Below, one piece after another: positions 33,489 to 41,618 of a stretch of DNA of 64,000 nucleotides. The translations under genes were made by a program, and so were the position numbers. This DNA comes from Amycolatopsis acididurans (GTDB lineage: Bacteria; Actinomycetota; Actinomycetes; Mycobacteriales; Pseudonocardiaceae): assembly GCF_012328925.1 (NCBI RefSeq), contig NZ_JAAXLS010000006.1, forward strand, positions 62,001 to 126,000, written 5' to 3'. The notes below the pieces were generated by a model. The model was not told the origin of the DNA. It saw nothing but the letters and a program-made list of their open reading frames with translations, and did no database searches. Position 1 is the stretch's first letter. The number at the start of each line of letters is the position of its first letter.

Positions 33489-35411
33489 TCACGTTCTGGC
33501 CAGCAACGGGATTCTGCCGCCTGCCAGTACCGCTTCCACCTGTCGCTGCGAGAAGCGGTGGCGCAGGTGGTAGTCCTCGTTCTTCGTGGTGTTGTGGACC
33601 GTCAGCTCGGGCCCGCTCGGCAACTGCTCCCGTAGGCCCTCCAGCGACAGCACGTCGCCGGGGTCGATGCGGTCGTAATCGTCCGGATTCTCGAATTCCA
33701 GTGCCAGGATCCCGAAGTTCGCCAGGTTCTGCCAGTGGATCCGGGCGAAGGACTTCGCCAGCACCGCGTGCAGACCGAGATAGCGGGGCGTGATGGCGGC
33801 GTGTTCGCGGGATGAGCCCTGGCCGTAGTTGTCGCCGCCGACGAGGAAATGCCCCTCGGCCGTCTCGCGTGCCCGGCGCGGGTAGTCCTCGTCGATCTGG
33901 GTGTAGGTGAACTCCGCGAGTTTCGGCACGTTCGACCGGAACGGCAGCGACCGCGCACCGGCGGGCGAGATCTCGTCCGTCGAGACGTTGTCGCCCACCT
34001 TCAGCAGCACCGGCGCCTCCATGCGGTCCGGCAGCTCCGGGAAATCGGGCAGCGACGAGATGTTCGGGCCCTTCGCCAAGGTCTCGTGCGCCGCTTCCTC
34101 CGGCGGCAGCGGCGGTACGAGCATGTCGGTGTTGACCGAGGAGTGCTCCGGCAGCGTCACCCGCGGATAGTCGATGCCCAGGTCACGCGGGTCGGTGATC
34201 ACGCCCGTCAGCGCCGCCGCCGTGGCGGTCTCCGGCGAGCACAGCCAGACCCGGTCCTCCTTGGTGCCCGAGCGCCCGGGAAAGTTGCGCGGGAAGGTGC
34301 GCAGCGAGTTGTGGCCGACGGCGGGAGCCTGGCCCATGCCGATGCACCCCATGCAGCCCGCCTGGTGAATCCTCGCGCCCGCCCCGATCAGGTCCAGCGT
34401 GGCGCCCATTTTCGTGAGATCGGCGAAGATCTGCCGCGACGACGGGTTCACGTCGAAGCTCACCGCGTCCCGCGTCTGCCGTCCCCTGACCATCGCCGCC
34501 GCGATCGCGAAGTCACGCAGGCCGGGATTCGCCGATGAGCCGATCACGACCTGTCCGACGCCGGTCCCGGCGACCTCGCGCACGGGAACGACGTTGTCCG
34601 GCGAGGACGGGCGCGCGATCAACGGCTCCACAGTGGACAAGTCGATCTCGTCCTCGACGTCGTAGCCGCCGTCGGGCAGCGACTCCGTGAAGTCTTCCTC
34701 CCGGTCCTCGGCCCGCAGGAAATCGCGCACCGCGCCATCGGAGGGGAACACCGTCGTCGTGGCACCGAGTTCCGCGCCCATGTTCGCGATGACGTGCCGG
34801 TCCATCGCCGTGAGGGTGTCGAGGCCGGGGCCGTGGTACTCGATGATCCGGTTCAGCCCGCCCTTGACCCCGTGGCGGCGCAGCATCTCCAGCACCACGT
34901 CCTTGGCCGACACCCAGTCCGGCAGGCGCCCGGTCAGCCGCACACCCCAGATCCGGGGCATCCGCAGGTACAGCGGCTCACCCGCGATCGCCATCGCGAC
35001 CTCGAGGCCGCCGACACCGATCGCGAGCATGCCGAGCGAACCCGCGGCGCAGGTGTGCGAGTCCGAGCCGACCATCGTGCGGCCCGGCCTGCCGAAGCGC
35101 TGCATGTGCGTCGGATGCGAAACACCGTTGCCGGGCTTGGAGAACCACAGCCCGTACTTACGGCACGCCGAACGCAGGAACGCGTGGTCCTCGGCGTTCT
35201 TCTCGTCGGCCTGCAACAGGTTGTGGTCGACGTACTGCACGCTGGCTTCGGTGCGCGCCCGGTCCAGGCCGAGCGACTCCAGCTCCTGCATCACCAGCGT
35301 GCCGGTCGCGTCCTGGGTGAGCGTCTGGTCCACCCGCAGCGCGATTTCCTCGCCGGGTGTCATGGTCCCGGTGACCAGATGGTCCTCGATCAGCTTCCGC
35401 GCGACGGACAT
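33489..35411 (-). CDS. Aconitate hydratase
   Basis: A 640-residue aconitase of the shorter, mitochondrial-like form; the common AcnA type is about 900 residues. The [4Fe-4S] cysteines are in VGSDSHTCAAGS and AGCMGCIGMG, and the C-terminal swivel domain carries GGDNYGQGSSREHAA with the active-site Arg/Ser. It interconverts citrate and isocitrate through cis-aconitate in the TCA cycle; related hydro-lyases such as methylaconitase are possible. It follows an NDH-2 gene by 6 bp on the same strand, so the two are probably co-transcribed. Confidence 0.88.
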   Translation of the reverse strand: MSVARKLIEDHLVTGTMTPGEEIALRVDQTLTQDATGTLVMQELESLGLDRARTEASVQYVDHNLLQADEKNAEDHAFLRSACRKYGLWFSKPGNGVSHPTHMQRFGRPGRTMVGSDSHTCAAGSLGMLAIGVGGLEVAMAIAGEPLYLRMPRIWGVRLTGRLPDWVSAKDVVLEMLRRHGVKGGLNRIIEYHGPGLDTLTAMDRHVIANMGAELGATTTVFPSDGAVRDFLRAEDREEDFTESLPDGGYDVEDEIDLSTVEPLIARPSSPDNVVPVREVAGTGVGQVVIGSSANPGLRDFAIAAAMVRGRQTRDAVSFDVNPSSRQIFADLTKMGATLDLIGAGARIHQAGCMGCIGMGQAPAVGHNSLRTFPRNFPGRSGTKEDRVWLCSPETATAAALTGVITDPRDLGIDYPRVTLPEHSSVNTDMLVPPLPPEEAAHETLAKGPNISSLPDFPELPDRMEAPVLLKVGDNVSTDEISPAGARSLPFRSNVPKLAEFTYTQIDEDYPRRARETAEGHFLVGGDNYGQGSSREHAAITPRYLGLHAVLAKSFARIHWQNLANFGILALEFENPDDYDRIDPGDVLSLEGLREQLPSGPELTVHNTTKNEDYHLRHRFSQRQVEAVLAGGRIPLLART

Positions 35412-35417
35412 CGCTGC

Positions 35418-36722
35418 TCACCCCTGGCTGGCGCGGGCGAACTGTTCGCGTGGCTGGTGCTGTTCGGACGTGGCCACCACCTGCCGCTTGAACGGCAGCG
35501 ACAGCAGCCAGTCGGCGGCGATCCGCGCCTTGCGGTGCACCGTCGGCATGGTCGCCAGGTGGTAGGTCCGGTGCAGGAACCACGCCGGCAACCCGCACAG
35601 CTTCACGCCGTAGATCTGTGCGACCCCCTGGTACAGCCCGAGGCTGGCCACGGAACCGGCGTTCGCGTGCCGGTAGTGACCGAGCGGCTCACCGCGCAGC
35701 GTCGCGACGATGTTCTTCGCCAGCTGGGTCGCCTGCCGCGTCGCGTGCTGCGCGGACGGCGGGCACATCGCGTCGGGGTCGTCCTTCGTGACGTCGGGCA
35801 CCGCCGCGCTGTCACCGGCGGCGAAGACGCCCGGGCTGTCTTCCACCCGCAGCGTCGTGTCGCAGATGATGCGGCCGCGCTTGTCCAACGGCAGATCGGT
35901 GTCGGCCAGCCACGGGTTCGGCTTGACCCCGGCCGTCCAGACGAGCGTGTCGGCGTCGAACTCGGTGCCGTCGCCGAGCACCACATGGCAGTCCTCGGCG
36001 GACTTGAGCGTGGTGTTGAGATGGATCTCGAAACCGCGCCGCGACAACAGTTCCACGGTGTAGGCCGCCAGCGATTCGCTGACCTCGGGCATGATCCGGC
36101 CCATCGCCTCGACGAGCACCCAGCGCAGTTCGGACGGGTCGATGTTGTACTCGGGCAGCGCCTGGCGAGTCATGTCCTCGACCTCGGCCATCGCCTCGAT
36201 GCCCGCGTAACCGCCACCGACGAACACGAACGTCAGCAGCTTGCGGCGCAGGTCCCGATCCATCGTGCTCGCGGCCTGATCCAGCCGGGACAACACGTGG
36301 TTGCGCAGATAGATGGCCTCTTCCAGGGTCTTGAACCCGATGCCGTGCTCGGCCAGGCCCGGGATCGGCAGCGTCTTGGACACCGAACCCGGCGCGGCCA
36401 CGAGAATGTCGTAGCCGATCTGCTCGATGTGCCCGCCGGCCACCCGGACGGTGACGGCGCGCTCACCGCGGTCGATCCCGATAGCCTCGGCGGCCAGCAC
36501 GCGGCAGCCGGGCAGGACCTCCCGCAGCGGCACCACGACGTGGCGCGGTTCGACCGAACCGGCCGCGGCTTCGGCGAGGAACGGCTGATAGGTCATGTAG
36601 GACCGCGGGTCGATCACCGTCACCTCGGCTTCCTGGCCGGTGAGGTGCTTGCGCAGATAACGGGCCGTTTTCGAGCCGACGTAACCGCCGCCCACGATCA
36701 CGACGCGCGCAGGGTCAGCCAT
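35418..36722 (-). CDS. Type II NADH dehydrogenase / NAD(P)/FAD-dependent oxidoreductase
   Basis: A 434-residue flavoprotein with two Rossmann motifs: VVIVGGGYVGSKTARYL (FAD) and FVFVGGGYAGIEAMAEVED (NADH), and the FAD-closing segment GVFAAGDSAAVPD. The C-terminal region (YGVKLCGLPAWFLHRTYHLATMPTVHRKARI) is the amphipathic membrane-anchoring part of NDH-2 enzymes, which pass electrons from NADH to quinone without pumping protons. Its start overlaps the small upstream gene by 8 bp. Confidence 0.9.
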   Translation of the reverse strand: MADPARVVIVGGGYVGSKTARYLRKHLTGQEAEVTVIDPRSYMTYQPFLAEAAAGSVEPRHVVVPLREVLPGCRVLAAEAIGIDRGERAVTVRVAGGHIEQIGYDILVAAPGSVSKTLPIPGLAEHGIGFKTLEEAIYLRNHVLSRLDQAASTMDRDLRRKLLTFVFVGGGYAGIEAMAEVEDMTRQALPEYNIDPSELRWVLVEAMGRIMPEVSESLAAYTVELLSRRGFEIHLNTTLKSAEDCHVVLGDGTEFDADTLVWTAGVKPNPWLADTDLPLDKRGRIICDTTLRVEDSPGVFAAGDSAAVPDVTKDDPDAMCPPSAQHATRQATQLAKNIVATLRGEPLGHYRHANAGSVASLGLYQGVAQIYGVKLCGLPAWFLHRTYHLATMPTVHRKARIAADWLLSLPFKRQVVATSEQHQPREQFARASQG

Positions 36723-36945
36723 AGTCGGGTTCCTCCTCGTCGTCGAAGTAGCCGAGGCCGCGCCGCTGTTCGGCGACGTCGCCGGGATCGGCCTCCGCCG
36801 GCAGGCCGGGCCGGACGTCGGCGGGCACCGCGGAGGCGACCTCCTGGCGTTGCTCCAGGACGTCGGCGACCGGCTGCTGCGGGTCGAGCGGCCACTCGGT
36901 CTCCTCGTCGATCGCTTCGCGCAGGGACTCGTCGGGCTCGGTCAC
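36715..36945 (-). CDS. Small acidic conserved protein upstream of NDH-2
   Basis: A 76-residue, strongly acidic protein (about a quarter Asp/Glu) ending GLGYFDDEEEPDYG. No domain is recognised and it looks largely disordered. The GTG start overlaps the stop of the preceding gene (GTGA) and its end overlaps the NDH-2 start by 8 bp, so it is translated as part of the operon, which supports it being real. Confidence 0.65.
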   Translation of the reverse strand: MTEPDESLREAIDEETEWPLDPQQPVADVLEQRQEVASAVPADVRPGLPAEADPGDVAEQRRGLGYFDDEEEPDYG

Positions 36946-37508
36946 TTGGTCGCTCCTAGTTCCGAGATCGCGTTCTGTACTCCGGAAACCACGTCGGGAT
37001 GCCCCAGCGGCAGCGGGGCCGGGATGCGGTCGGACTCACCGCCCTCGCTGTGCGCGATCGTCCGCACGTCGATGCCCTCGCGCGTCAGCTCCCACCGCTG
37101 CTTCTCGGTGTCCTCTTCCCAGTGCTCGTTCGCGGCGGGACCGTCGCCGGGCGCGACGAAACCGCGCGCGGCGGGGTCGACCAGCAGCACCGAGCGCACC
37201 GACCGGGCGTGCCGGTCGGCCAGCCGCATCGCCTCCTCGGCGTACGGGCCGCTGGCGACCATGTGCACGACCTTCCCGGCGGCGGGCGGGTCGGCGAGAA
37301 TGTCGTCGGCCTGGCTCAGGCTGCCGTCGGCGGGCAGCCGGCACCAGACGATGCGCCATCGCTGCTCGAGGTCGCGCCACGTCGCGGGCAGGCCTTCGTG
37401 CCTGGCGGCCCCGGCTGGATCGAGCACCAGCACGATCGGGCCGTCAGGGGTACCTTCGGTGACGGCGGACGGGCCTTGCGCACGTACCGGGTCGGTGGAG
37501 TAGTCCAT
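36942..37508 (-). CDS. Conserved protein with alpha/beta-hydrolase-like core
   Basis: A 188-residue soluble protein. Segments such as PIVLVLDPAGAARHEGLPATW, VVHMVASGPYAEEAMRLADRHARSVRSVLLVDPAA and IDVRTIAHSEGG resemble strands and helices of the alpha/beta-hydrolase fold, but the nucleophile elbow would be ASGPYAEE without a GxSxG Ser, so catalysis is doubtful. It is the first gene of the operon leading through the acidic protein to NDH-2 and aconitase. A GGGTAG hexamer on its strand (37533-37538) with GTGTAG 14 bp upstream could be a SigB/SigF-type promoter. Confidence 0.65.
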   Translation of the reverse strand: MDYSTDPVRAQGPSAVTEGTPDGPIVLVLDPAGAARHEGLPATWRDLEQRWRIVWCRLPADGSLSQADDILADPPAAGKVVHMVASGPYAEEAMRLADRHARSVRSVLLVDPAARGFVAPGDGPAANEHWEEDTEKQRWELTREGIDVRTIAHSEGGESDRIPAPLPLGHPDVVSGVQNAISELGATK

Positions 37509-37532
37509 GGCCGCTCCTTTCTCGGAGTCCGG

Positions 37533-37558
37533 CTACCCCGGGTGCCGTCCAGCTACAC
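37533..37558 (-). promoter_or_regulatory. Possible general-stress (SigB/SigF-type) promoter
   Basis: Minus strand: GTGTAG (37558-37553), 14-nt spacer, GGGTAG (37538-37533), 24 nt before the ATG at 37508. This resembles the actinobacterial SigB/SigF pattern GTTT-N12-16-GGGTA, with one -35 mismatch. It would drive the 36942-37508 gene and perhaps NDH-2 and aconitase. Confidence 0.3.
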
Positions 37559-37588
37559 GCGAGCTTCGCCAGCAGGGAGGGGACAACG

Positions 37589-37804
37589 ATGCGAGAAATG
37601 GGATTTTCCGGCGGTTCCTCGGTCGCCGAATCACACGACGTGTTCGAGGACACCGCGTTGGTGCGCGAACAGCGGCGCCGTGCGGTACGCGCGGTGGCTT
37701 CCGCGGCGGCGGACGCCGGCGACTGCGCGCTGTTGCTGGAGGCCCTCGGACTCAAGCCGACCGAGGGCGTCACGGCCGTTCCGGAGCCCCGTCCGGCGGA
37801 CTGA
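37589..37804 (+). CDS. Small conserved hypothetical protein
   Basis: A 71-residue protein beginning MREMGFSGGSSVAESHDVFEDTAL, with an Ala/Arg-rich helix (REQRRRAVRAVASAAADAGDCALLLEALGL) in the middle. No family recognised. The GGGAGGGG ribosome site 8 bp upstream, the codon usage (G/C third positions) and its clean spacing from the glutathione peroxidase gene support it. Confidence 0.6.
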   Translation: MREMGFSGGSSVAESHDVFEDTALVREQRRRAVRAVASAAADAGDCALLLEALGLKPTEGVTAVPEPRPAD

Positions 37805-37831
37805 TTCTGTAATCTCTGTCACACGGCAGGG

Positions 37832-37858
37832 GGAACGAGCCAGGCTCGTGATCACGTT
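37832..37858 (+). promoter_or_regulatory. ECF-sigma-like promoter before glutathione peroxidase
   Basis: GGAAC (37832-37836) and GTT (37856-37858), 19 nt apart, fit the SigR/SigH/SigE pattern GGAA[CT]-N16-20-GTT. A perfect 15-bp palindrome (37835-37849) lies inside the spacer. The start codon is about 35 bp downstream. Confidence 0.5.
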
Positions 37859-37894
37859 GGCTTGGAGGGGAAGTCAACGGAAGGGATTGAGCAC

Positions 37895-38377
37895 ATGGCT
37901 TTGGCCGACATCGAGCTGCGGACGCTCGCGGGTGAACCGGCGACGCTGGGAGGGCTCGGCCGCAAGGCGATGCTCGTGGTGAACGTGGCGTCCAAATGCG
38001 GCCTGACGCCGCAGTACGAGGGGCTGGAGCGGCTGCAGGAACGCTTCGGGGACAAGGGTTTCTCGGTCGTCGGCTTCCCCTGCAACCAGTTCGGCGGGCA
38101 GGAGCCTGGCACGTCCGAGGAGATCGCGACGTTCTGCTCGGCCACGTACGGTGTCACGTTTCCCATGTTCGAGAAGCTCGAGGTGAACGGGACTGGCAGG
38201 CATCCGGTCTACGCCGAGCTGACCAAGGCGGCCGACGCCGACGGCGAGGCCGGCGACATCCAGTGGAACTTCGAGAAGTTCCTGATCGACGGCGAGGGCA
38301 CCGTGCTGGCGCGGTTCCGTCCGCGCACCGAGCCTGAGGCGCCGGAGGTCGTTGCGGCGATCGAAGCGGCCCTTTAG
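37895..38377 (+). CDS. Glutathione peroxidase family (thioredoxin-type thiol peroxidase)
   Basis: A 160-residue GPx-fold peroxidase. The catalytic set is Cys35 (NVASKCGLTPQ), Gln65-Phe (GFPCNQFGGQE), Trp124 and Asn125 (IQWNFEKF). Cys81 (ATFCSATYGV) sits where thioredoxin-dependent GPx enzymes have the resolving cysteine, so thioredoxin or mycothiol-linked reductants are likelier than glutathione. It reduces hydroperoxides in the cytoplasm. ATG 37895 matches the family start; an earlier in-frame GTG-type codon adds 11 residues. An ECF-type promoter lies upstream. Confidence 0.92.
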   Translation: MALADIELRTLAGEPATLGGLGRKAMLVVNVASKCGLTPQYEGLERLQERFGDKGFSVVGFPCNQFGGQEPGTSEEIATFCSATYGVTFPMFEKLEVNGTGRHPVYAELTKAADADGEAGDIQWNFEKFLIDGEGTVLARFRPRTEPEAPEVVAAIEAAL

Positions 38378-38389
38378 TTCAAGGTTTGA

Positions 38390-38926
38390 TCAAAAGCGGC
38401 GCTTCGCTTCGGTCGCGGCCGAGCTGGTGGTGAGCTTGTCGAGCAGTCCGATGAGCACCATCAGCTCCGGCTTGGTCAGCGCGTTCGCCCAGGCCTGCTC
38501 GCGTTCGTTGTGGGCCTCGTAGGCGCTGGTGATGGCGTCGTGCCCGGCCTCGGTGAGGCTCAGCAGTACCGCCCGTTTGTCGTGCTCGGCCTGCTTGCGG
38601 GAGACGAGTTCGTCGCGTTCGAGGGTGTTCACCAGTGCCGAGACGGCGGCCCGGCTCATTCCCGACAGCTGGGCGACGCGCTTGGCCTCCATCGGCCCGG
38701 CCAGCCACAGTACGAACAGCACCCGGAAGCCGCCCCAGCTCCAGCCGCGCGGCCGGTGCACCGTGGACTCCCAGTCGTAGACCAGTGCGCTGGTGAGCCG
38801 GTGCAGGGTCAGCTCGAGCCGCATCGCGGCGGGGTCCACCTTCGGCAGTTCCGCGGTCGTCTTGTCGATCGCGTAGTCGACGAAGCTCAGGTAGTCCAGC
38901 TCTTCCGGGGGCTCGGGCTCGGCCAT
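38390..38926 (-). CDS. MarR family transcriptional regulator
   Basis: A 178-residue MarR protein with the winged helix in the middle (GPMEAKRVAQLSGMSRAAVSALVNTLERDELVSRKQAEHDKRAVLLSLTEAG, about residues 77-128) and dimerisation helices at both ends. It is divergent from the hydrolase/monooxygenase pair and most likely controls it through the TCAAAGCTTTGA palindrome. On its own side a TAACCT hexamer (38938-38933) ends 6 nt before the ATG, so its message could be leaderless. Confidence 0.92.
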   Translation of the reverse strand: MAEPEPPEELDYLSFVDYAIDKTTAELPKVDPAAMRLELTLHRLTSALVYDWESTVHRPRGWSWGGFRVLFVLWLAGPMEAKRVAQLSGMSRAAVSALVNTLERDELVSRKQAEHDKRAVLLSLTEAGHDAITSAYEAHNEREQAWANALTKPELMVLIGLLDKLTTSSAATEAKRRF

Positions 38927-39000
38927 GCGCCAAGGTTAGAACGCTGCCCGTCGAAGTCGTGAAACGCCCGGCTCGTGCGCCTAGGCTTCCCTTGAGGTGT

Positions 39001-39042
39001 GTGACGAGTTAAGCTGCTCACACTAAATAGTCAAAGCTTTGA
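39001..39042 (+). promoter_or_regulatory. Promoter with MarR-type operator at the start site
   Basis: GTGACG (39001-39006), a 17-bp spacer and TAAATA (39024-39029) form a plausible sigma-70-type promoter facing the MBL gene. A perfect 12-bp palindrome TCAAAGCTTTGA (39031-39042) covers the expected start point, where a bound repressor would block transcription. The neighbouring marR gene is the obvious candidate. Confidence 0.65.
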
Positions 39043-39059
39043 TTAATGGAGGGTGCGTC

Positions 39060-40022
39060 GTGGCACAGAAGGCCTTCGCCTCGTCGGCGGATCTGGACGA
39101 GAAGGAACAGACGCTGGAGGTACTCGCCGACGGCGTGTACGCGCTGACCGCCGAGGGCGACCCCAACGTCGGCGCCATCGAAGGCGAGGACTTCGTGGTG
39201 GCGTTCGAGGCGCTCGCGACACCCGTGGCCGCGCAGGACTGGCTGAAGCTGCTGCGCCGGCACACCGACAAGCCGGTGCGCTACCTGGTGCTCTCGCACT
39301 ACCACGCAGTGCGCGTGCTCGGCGCCTCCGCGTTCGACGCGGAGGTCATCGTCGCCCACGAGAACACCCGCGCCCTGGTCGCCGAGCGCGGCAAGGAGGA
39401 CTGGGAAAGCGAGTTCGGCCGGATGCCGCGGCTGGCCAAGGGCGCCGACTCGGTGCCGGGCCTGACCTGGCCGACGCTCACCTTCTCCGACCGGCTCACC
39501 ATCGACCTCGGCGGCGACCGCGGCGACCTCGTGCTGCAGTACTGCGGGCGCGGGCACACCGAGGGGGACATCGTGGCCTGGCTGCCGCGCCAGCGGATCC
39601 TCTACGCGGGCGACCTGGTCGAGGCCGAGGCCGCGCTCTACACCGGCGACGCGTTCCACCGGGACTGGGCATCGTCCACTTTGGATCGGGTGCGCGATTT
39701 CGGCGCGGAGGCGCTCATCGGTGGCCGCGGCGGCGTGACCAAGGGACGGGACGCCGTCGACGCGGCGATCGAGCAGACCCGCGAGTTCCTGCGGGTCATG
39801 ATCCGCGAGGTCGGCGCCGTGCAGCAGGCCGGCGGCATGCTCAAGGAGGCCTTCGAGCGCACGCACGCCGCGCTCGCGCCGCAGTACGGCCGGTGGCCGA
39901 TCTTCGAGCACTGCCTGCCCTTCGACGTCTCGCGGCTGTGGGACGAACTCTCCGGCATCGAGCGCCCGGTGATCTGGACGGCCGAGCGGGACCGCGAGGT
40001 CTGGGACCAGCTGCAGGGCTGA
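39060..40022 (+). CDS. MBL-fold metallo-hydrolase with altered metal motif
   Basis: A 320-residue metallo-beta-lactamase-fold protein: GVYALTAEGDPNVGAIEGEDFVVAFEA, then YLVLSHYHAVRVLGAS where the HxHxDH motif should be, GRGHTEGDIVAWLP, and LYAGDLVEAEAALYTG. The first motif is HYHAVR: the Asp and last His are replaced, so metal site 2 is probably lost. GRGHT and AGD look intact. GTG 39060 has GGAGGG six bases upstream. It is 3 bp upstream of a flavin monooxygenase gene. Reaction unknown; perhaps hydrolysis of a thioester or lactone of an aromatic compound. Confidence 0.85.
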   Translation: MAQKAFASSADLDEKEQTLEVLADGVYALTAEGDPNVGAIEGEDFVVAFEALATPVAAQDWLKLLRRHTDKPVRYLVLSHYHAVRVLGASAFDAEVIVAHENTRALVAERGKEDWESEFGRMPRLAKGADSVPGLTWPTLTFSDRLTIDLGGDRGDLVLQYCGRGHTEGDIVAWLPRQRILYAGDLVEAEAALYTGDAFHRDWASSTLDRVRDFGAEALIGGRGGVTKGRDAVDAAIEQTREFLRVMIREVGAVQQAGGMLKEAFERTHAALAPQYGRWPIFEHCLPFDVSRLWDELSGIERPVIWTAERDREVWDQLQG

Positions 40023-40025
40023 GCG

Positions 40026-41618
40026 ATGACCACGATGCGAAACCGCGCCGTGGCGGTGATCGGCAACGGGCCGGTCGGTCAGACCACGGCCCTGTTGCTC
40101 GCCCGCTGGGGCGTGCCGGTGGTGCTGCTGGACGGCCGCCCCGAGCGGGATCTGGTCGGCTCCAAGGCGATCTGCCAGCAGCGGGACGTGCTCGATGTGT
40201 GGGAGTCGGTCGGCGCCGGGCGGCGGATCGCCGACGAGGGCGTCACCTGGACCACCGCGCGCACGTTCTACCGGGACTCCGAACTGTTCGCCTACGAACT
40301 CGGCGACGCCGGGCGCTCGTCGTTCCCGCCTTTCGTCAACATCTCGCAGTCGCGCACGGAGGAGATCCTCGACGAGTGCATCGCCACGCAGCCCCTGATC
40401 GACGTCCGCTGGAACTGCCAGGTCGAGGGCGTCGACCAGGACGACGAGGGCGTCACGTTGCGATGCGCACGCGGCGATGTCCGCGCCGCCTACGTGGTCG
40501 CCTGCGCCGGGGCGCGCGGGGACGAGATCCGGCGGATGCTCGGCGTGCGCTTCGACGGGCACTCCTTCGACGACCGGTTTCTCATCTGCGACATCCGGGC
40601 CGGGCTGACGGGCTGGGCGCGGGAGCGGCGGTTCTACTTCGACCCGGAGTGGAACCCGGGCCGCCAGGTGCTCATCCACCCGTGCCCGGACTCGACGTTC
40701 CGCATCGACTGGCAGGTGCCCGGCGACTACGACCTGGAAGCCGAGGAGCGCAGCGGTGCGCTGGAGCGGCGCATCCGCGCGATCATCGGCGACATCCCGT
40801 ACGAGATCATGTGGAAATCGGTGTACCGCTTCCATTCCCGGGTCGTGGACCGGATGCGGGCCGGCCGCGTGCTGCTGGCCGGGGACTGCGCGCATCTCGT
40901 GGCGCCGTTCGGGGCACGCGGGCTGAACTCCGGTGTCGGTGACGCGGAGAACGCGGCCTGGAAGCTCGCCTGGGTGCTGCGCGGCCGGGCGGGGGAGGAA
41001 CTGCTCGAGACCTACCACGAGGAACGGCACGCGGCGGCGGTGGAGAACATCGAGGTCACCACGGCCACGATGGACTTCCTGGTGCCGCAGACCCCGGAGC
41101 AGCACGCCACCCGCCTGTCCGTGCTTTCCACCGCCGCGGCCGATCCGGCGGCGCGGGCGCGGGTCGATTCGGGGCGGCTGTCGGAACCGTTCTGGTACGT
41201 GGCCTCGCCGCTCACCACGCCGTGTCCGGACCGGCCCTTCGCGGGACGGCCGCCGCGCGGCAGTGTGCCCCCGCCGGGGCCGGGCATCCTCGCCCCGGAC
41301 GTGCCGGTGGCCGCGCCGGGCTGCACGCGTTTCCGGGAACTGGCACGGGAAGGCTTCCTCGTGCTGGCCGCCCCGGGGGCCGAGGACGTGACCGCGTCGG
41401 TGCCGGTGCTGCCGCTGGCGTCGATCGACGTCGGCGGTGCGCTCACCGAGGCGCTCGGTGCGCGGCCGGGAGAGCTGTGGCTCGTCCGGCCGGACGCCTA
41501 CATCGCCGCGGTGGTCACCGATGCGGCCGGACTGGAGGCCGCGATCGCCAGGGCCACCGGTCGTCAGGCGAGCGCGGTGAGCAGCCCCGCGAGCAGGGCC
41601 GTGCGCACCGGTACGTGA
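40026..41618 (+). CDS. FAD-dependent aromatic hydroxylase (MhpA/PheA-like)
   Basis: A 530-residue class A flavoprotein monooxygenase. The FAD-binding motif is VAVIGNGPVGQTTALLLARWG, the DG motif region is VVACAGARGDEIR, and the GD motif is RVLLAGDCAHLVAPFGARGLNSGVGDAENAAWKL. The C-terminal thioredoxin-like domain is present but short. Such enzymes hydroxylate phenolic rings with NAD(P)H and O2; MhpA-type substrates or polyketide-like aromatics are possible. It forms a MarR-controlled operon with the MBL-fold gene and overlaps the convergent peptidase gene by 55 bp. Confidence 0.88.
   Translation: MTTMRNRAVAVIGNGPVGQTTALLLARWGVPVVLLDGRPERDLVGSKAICQQRDVLDVWESVGAGRRIADEGVTWTTARTFYRDSELFAYELGDAGRSSFPPFVNISQSRTEEILDECIATQPLIDVRWNCQVEGVDQDDEGVTLRCARGDVRAAYVVACAGARGDEIRRMLGVRFDGHSFDDRFLICDIRAGLTGWARERRFYFDPEWNPGRQVLIHPCPDSTFRIDWQVPGDYDLEAEERSGALERRIRAIIGDIPYEIMWKSVYRFHSRVVDRMRAGRVLLAGDCAHLVAPFGARGLNSGVGDAENAAWKLAWVLRGRAGEELLETYHEERHAAAVENIEVTTATMDFLVPQTPEQHATRLSVLSTAAADPAARARVDSGRLSEPFWYVASPLTTPCPDRPFAGRPPRGSVPPPGPGILAPDVPVAAPGCTRFRELAREGFLVLAAPGAEDVTASVPVLPLASIDVGGALTEALGARPGELWLVRPDAYIAAVVTDAAGLEAAIARATGRQASAVSSPASRAVRTGT

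Noticed and set aside
38385..38394. TTTGATCAAA palindrome at the end of the marR gene as a second operator
   Set aside because: It lies in the last codons and stop, has no promoter nearby, and shares only part of the core with the TCAAAGCTTTGA site.
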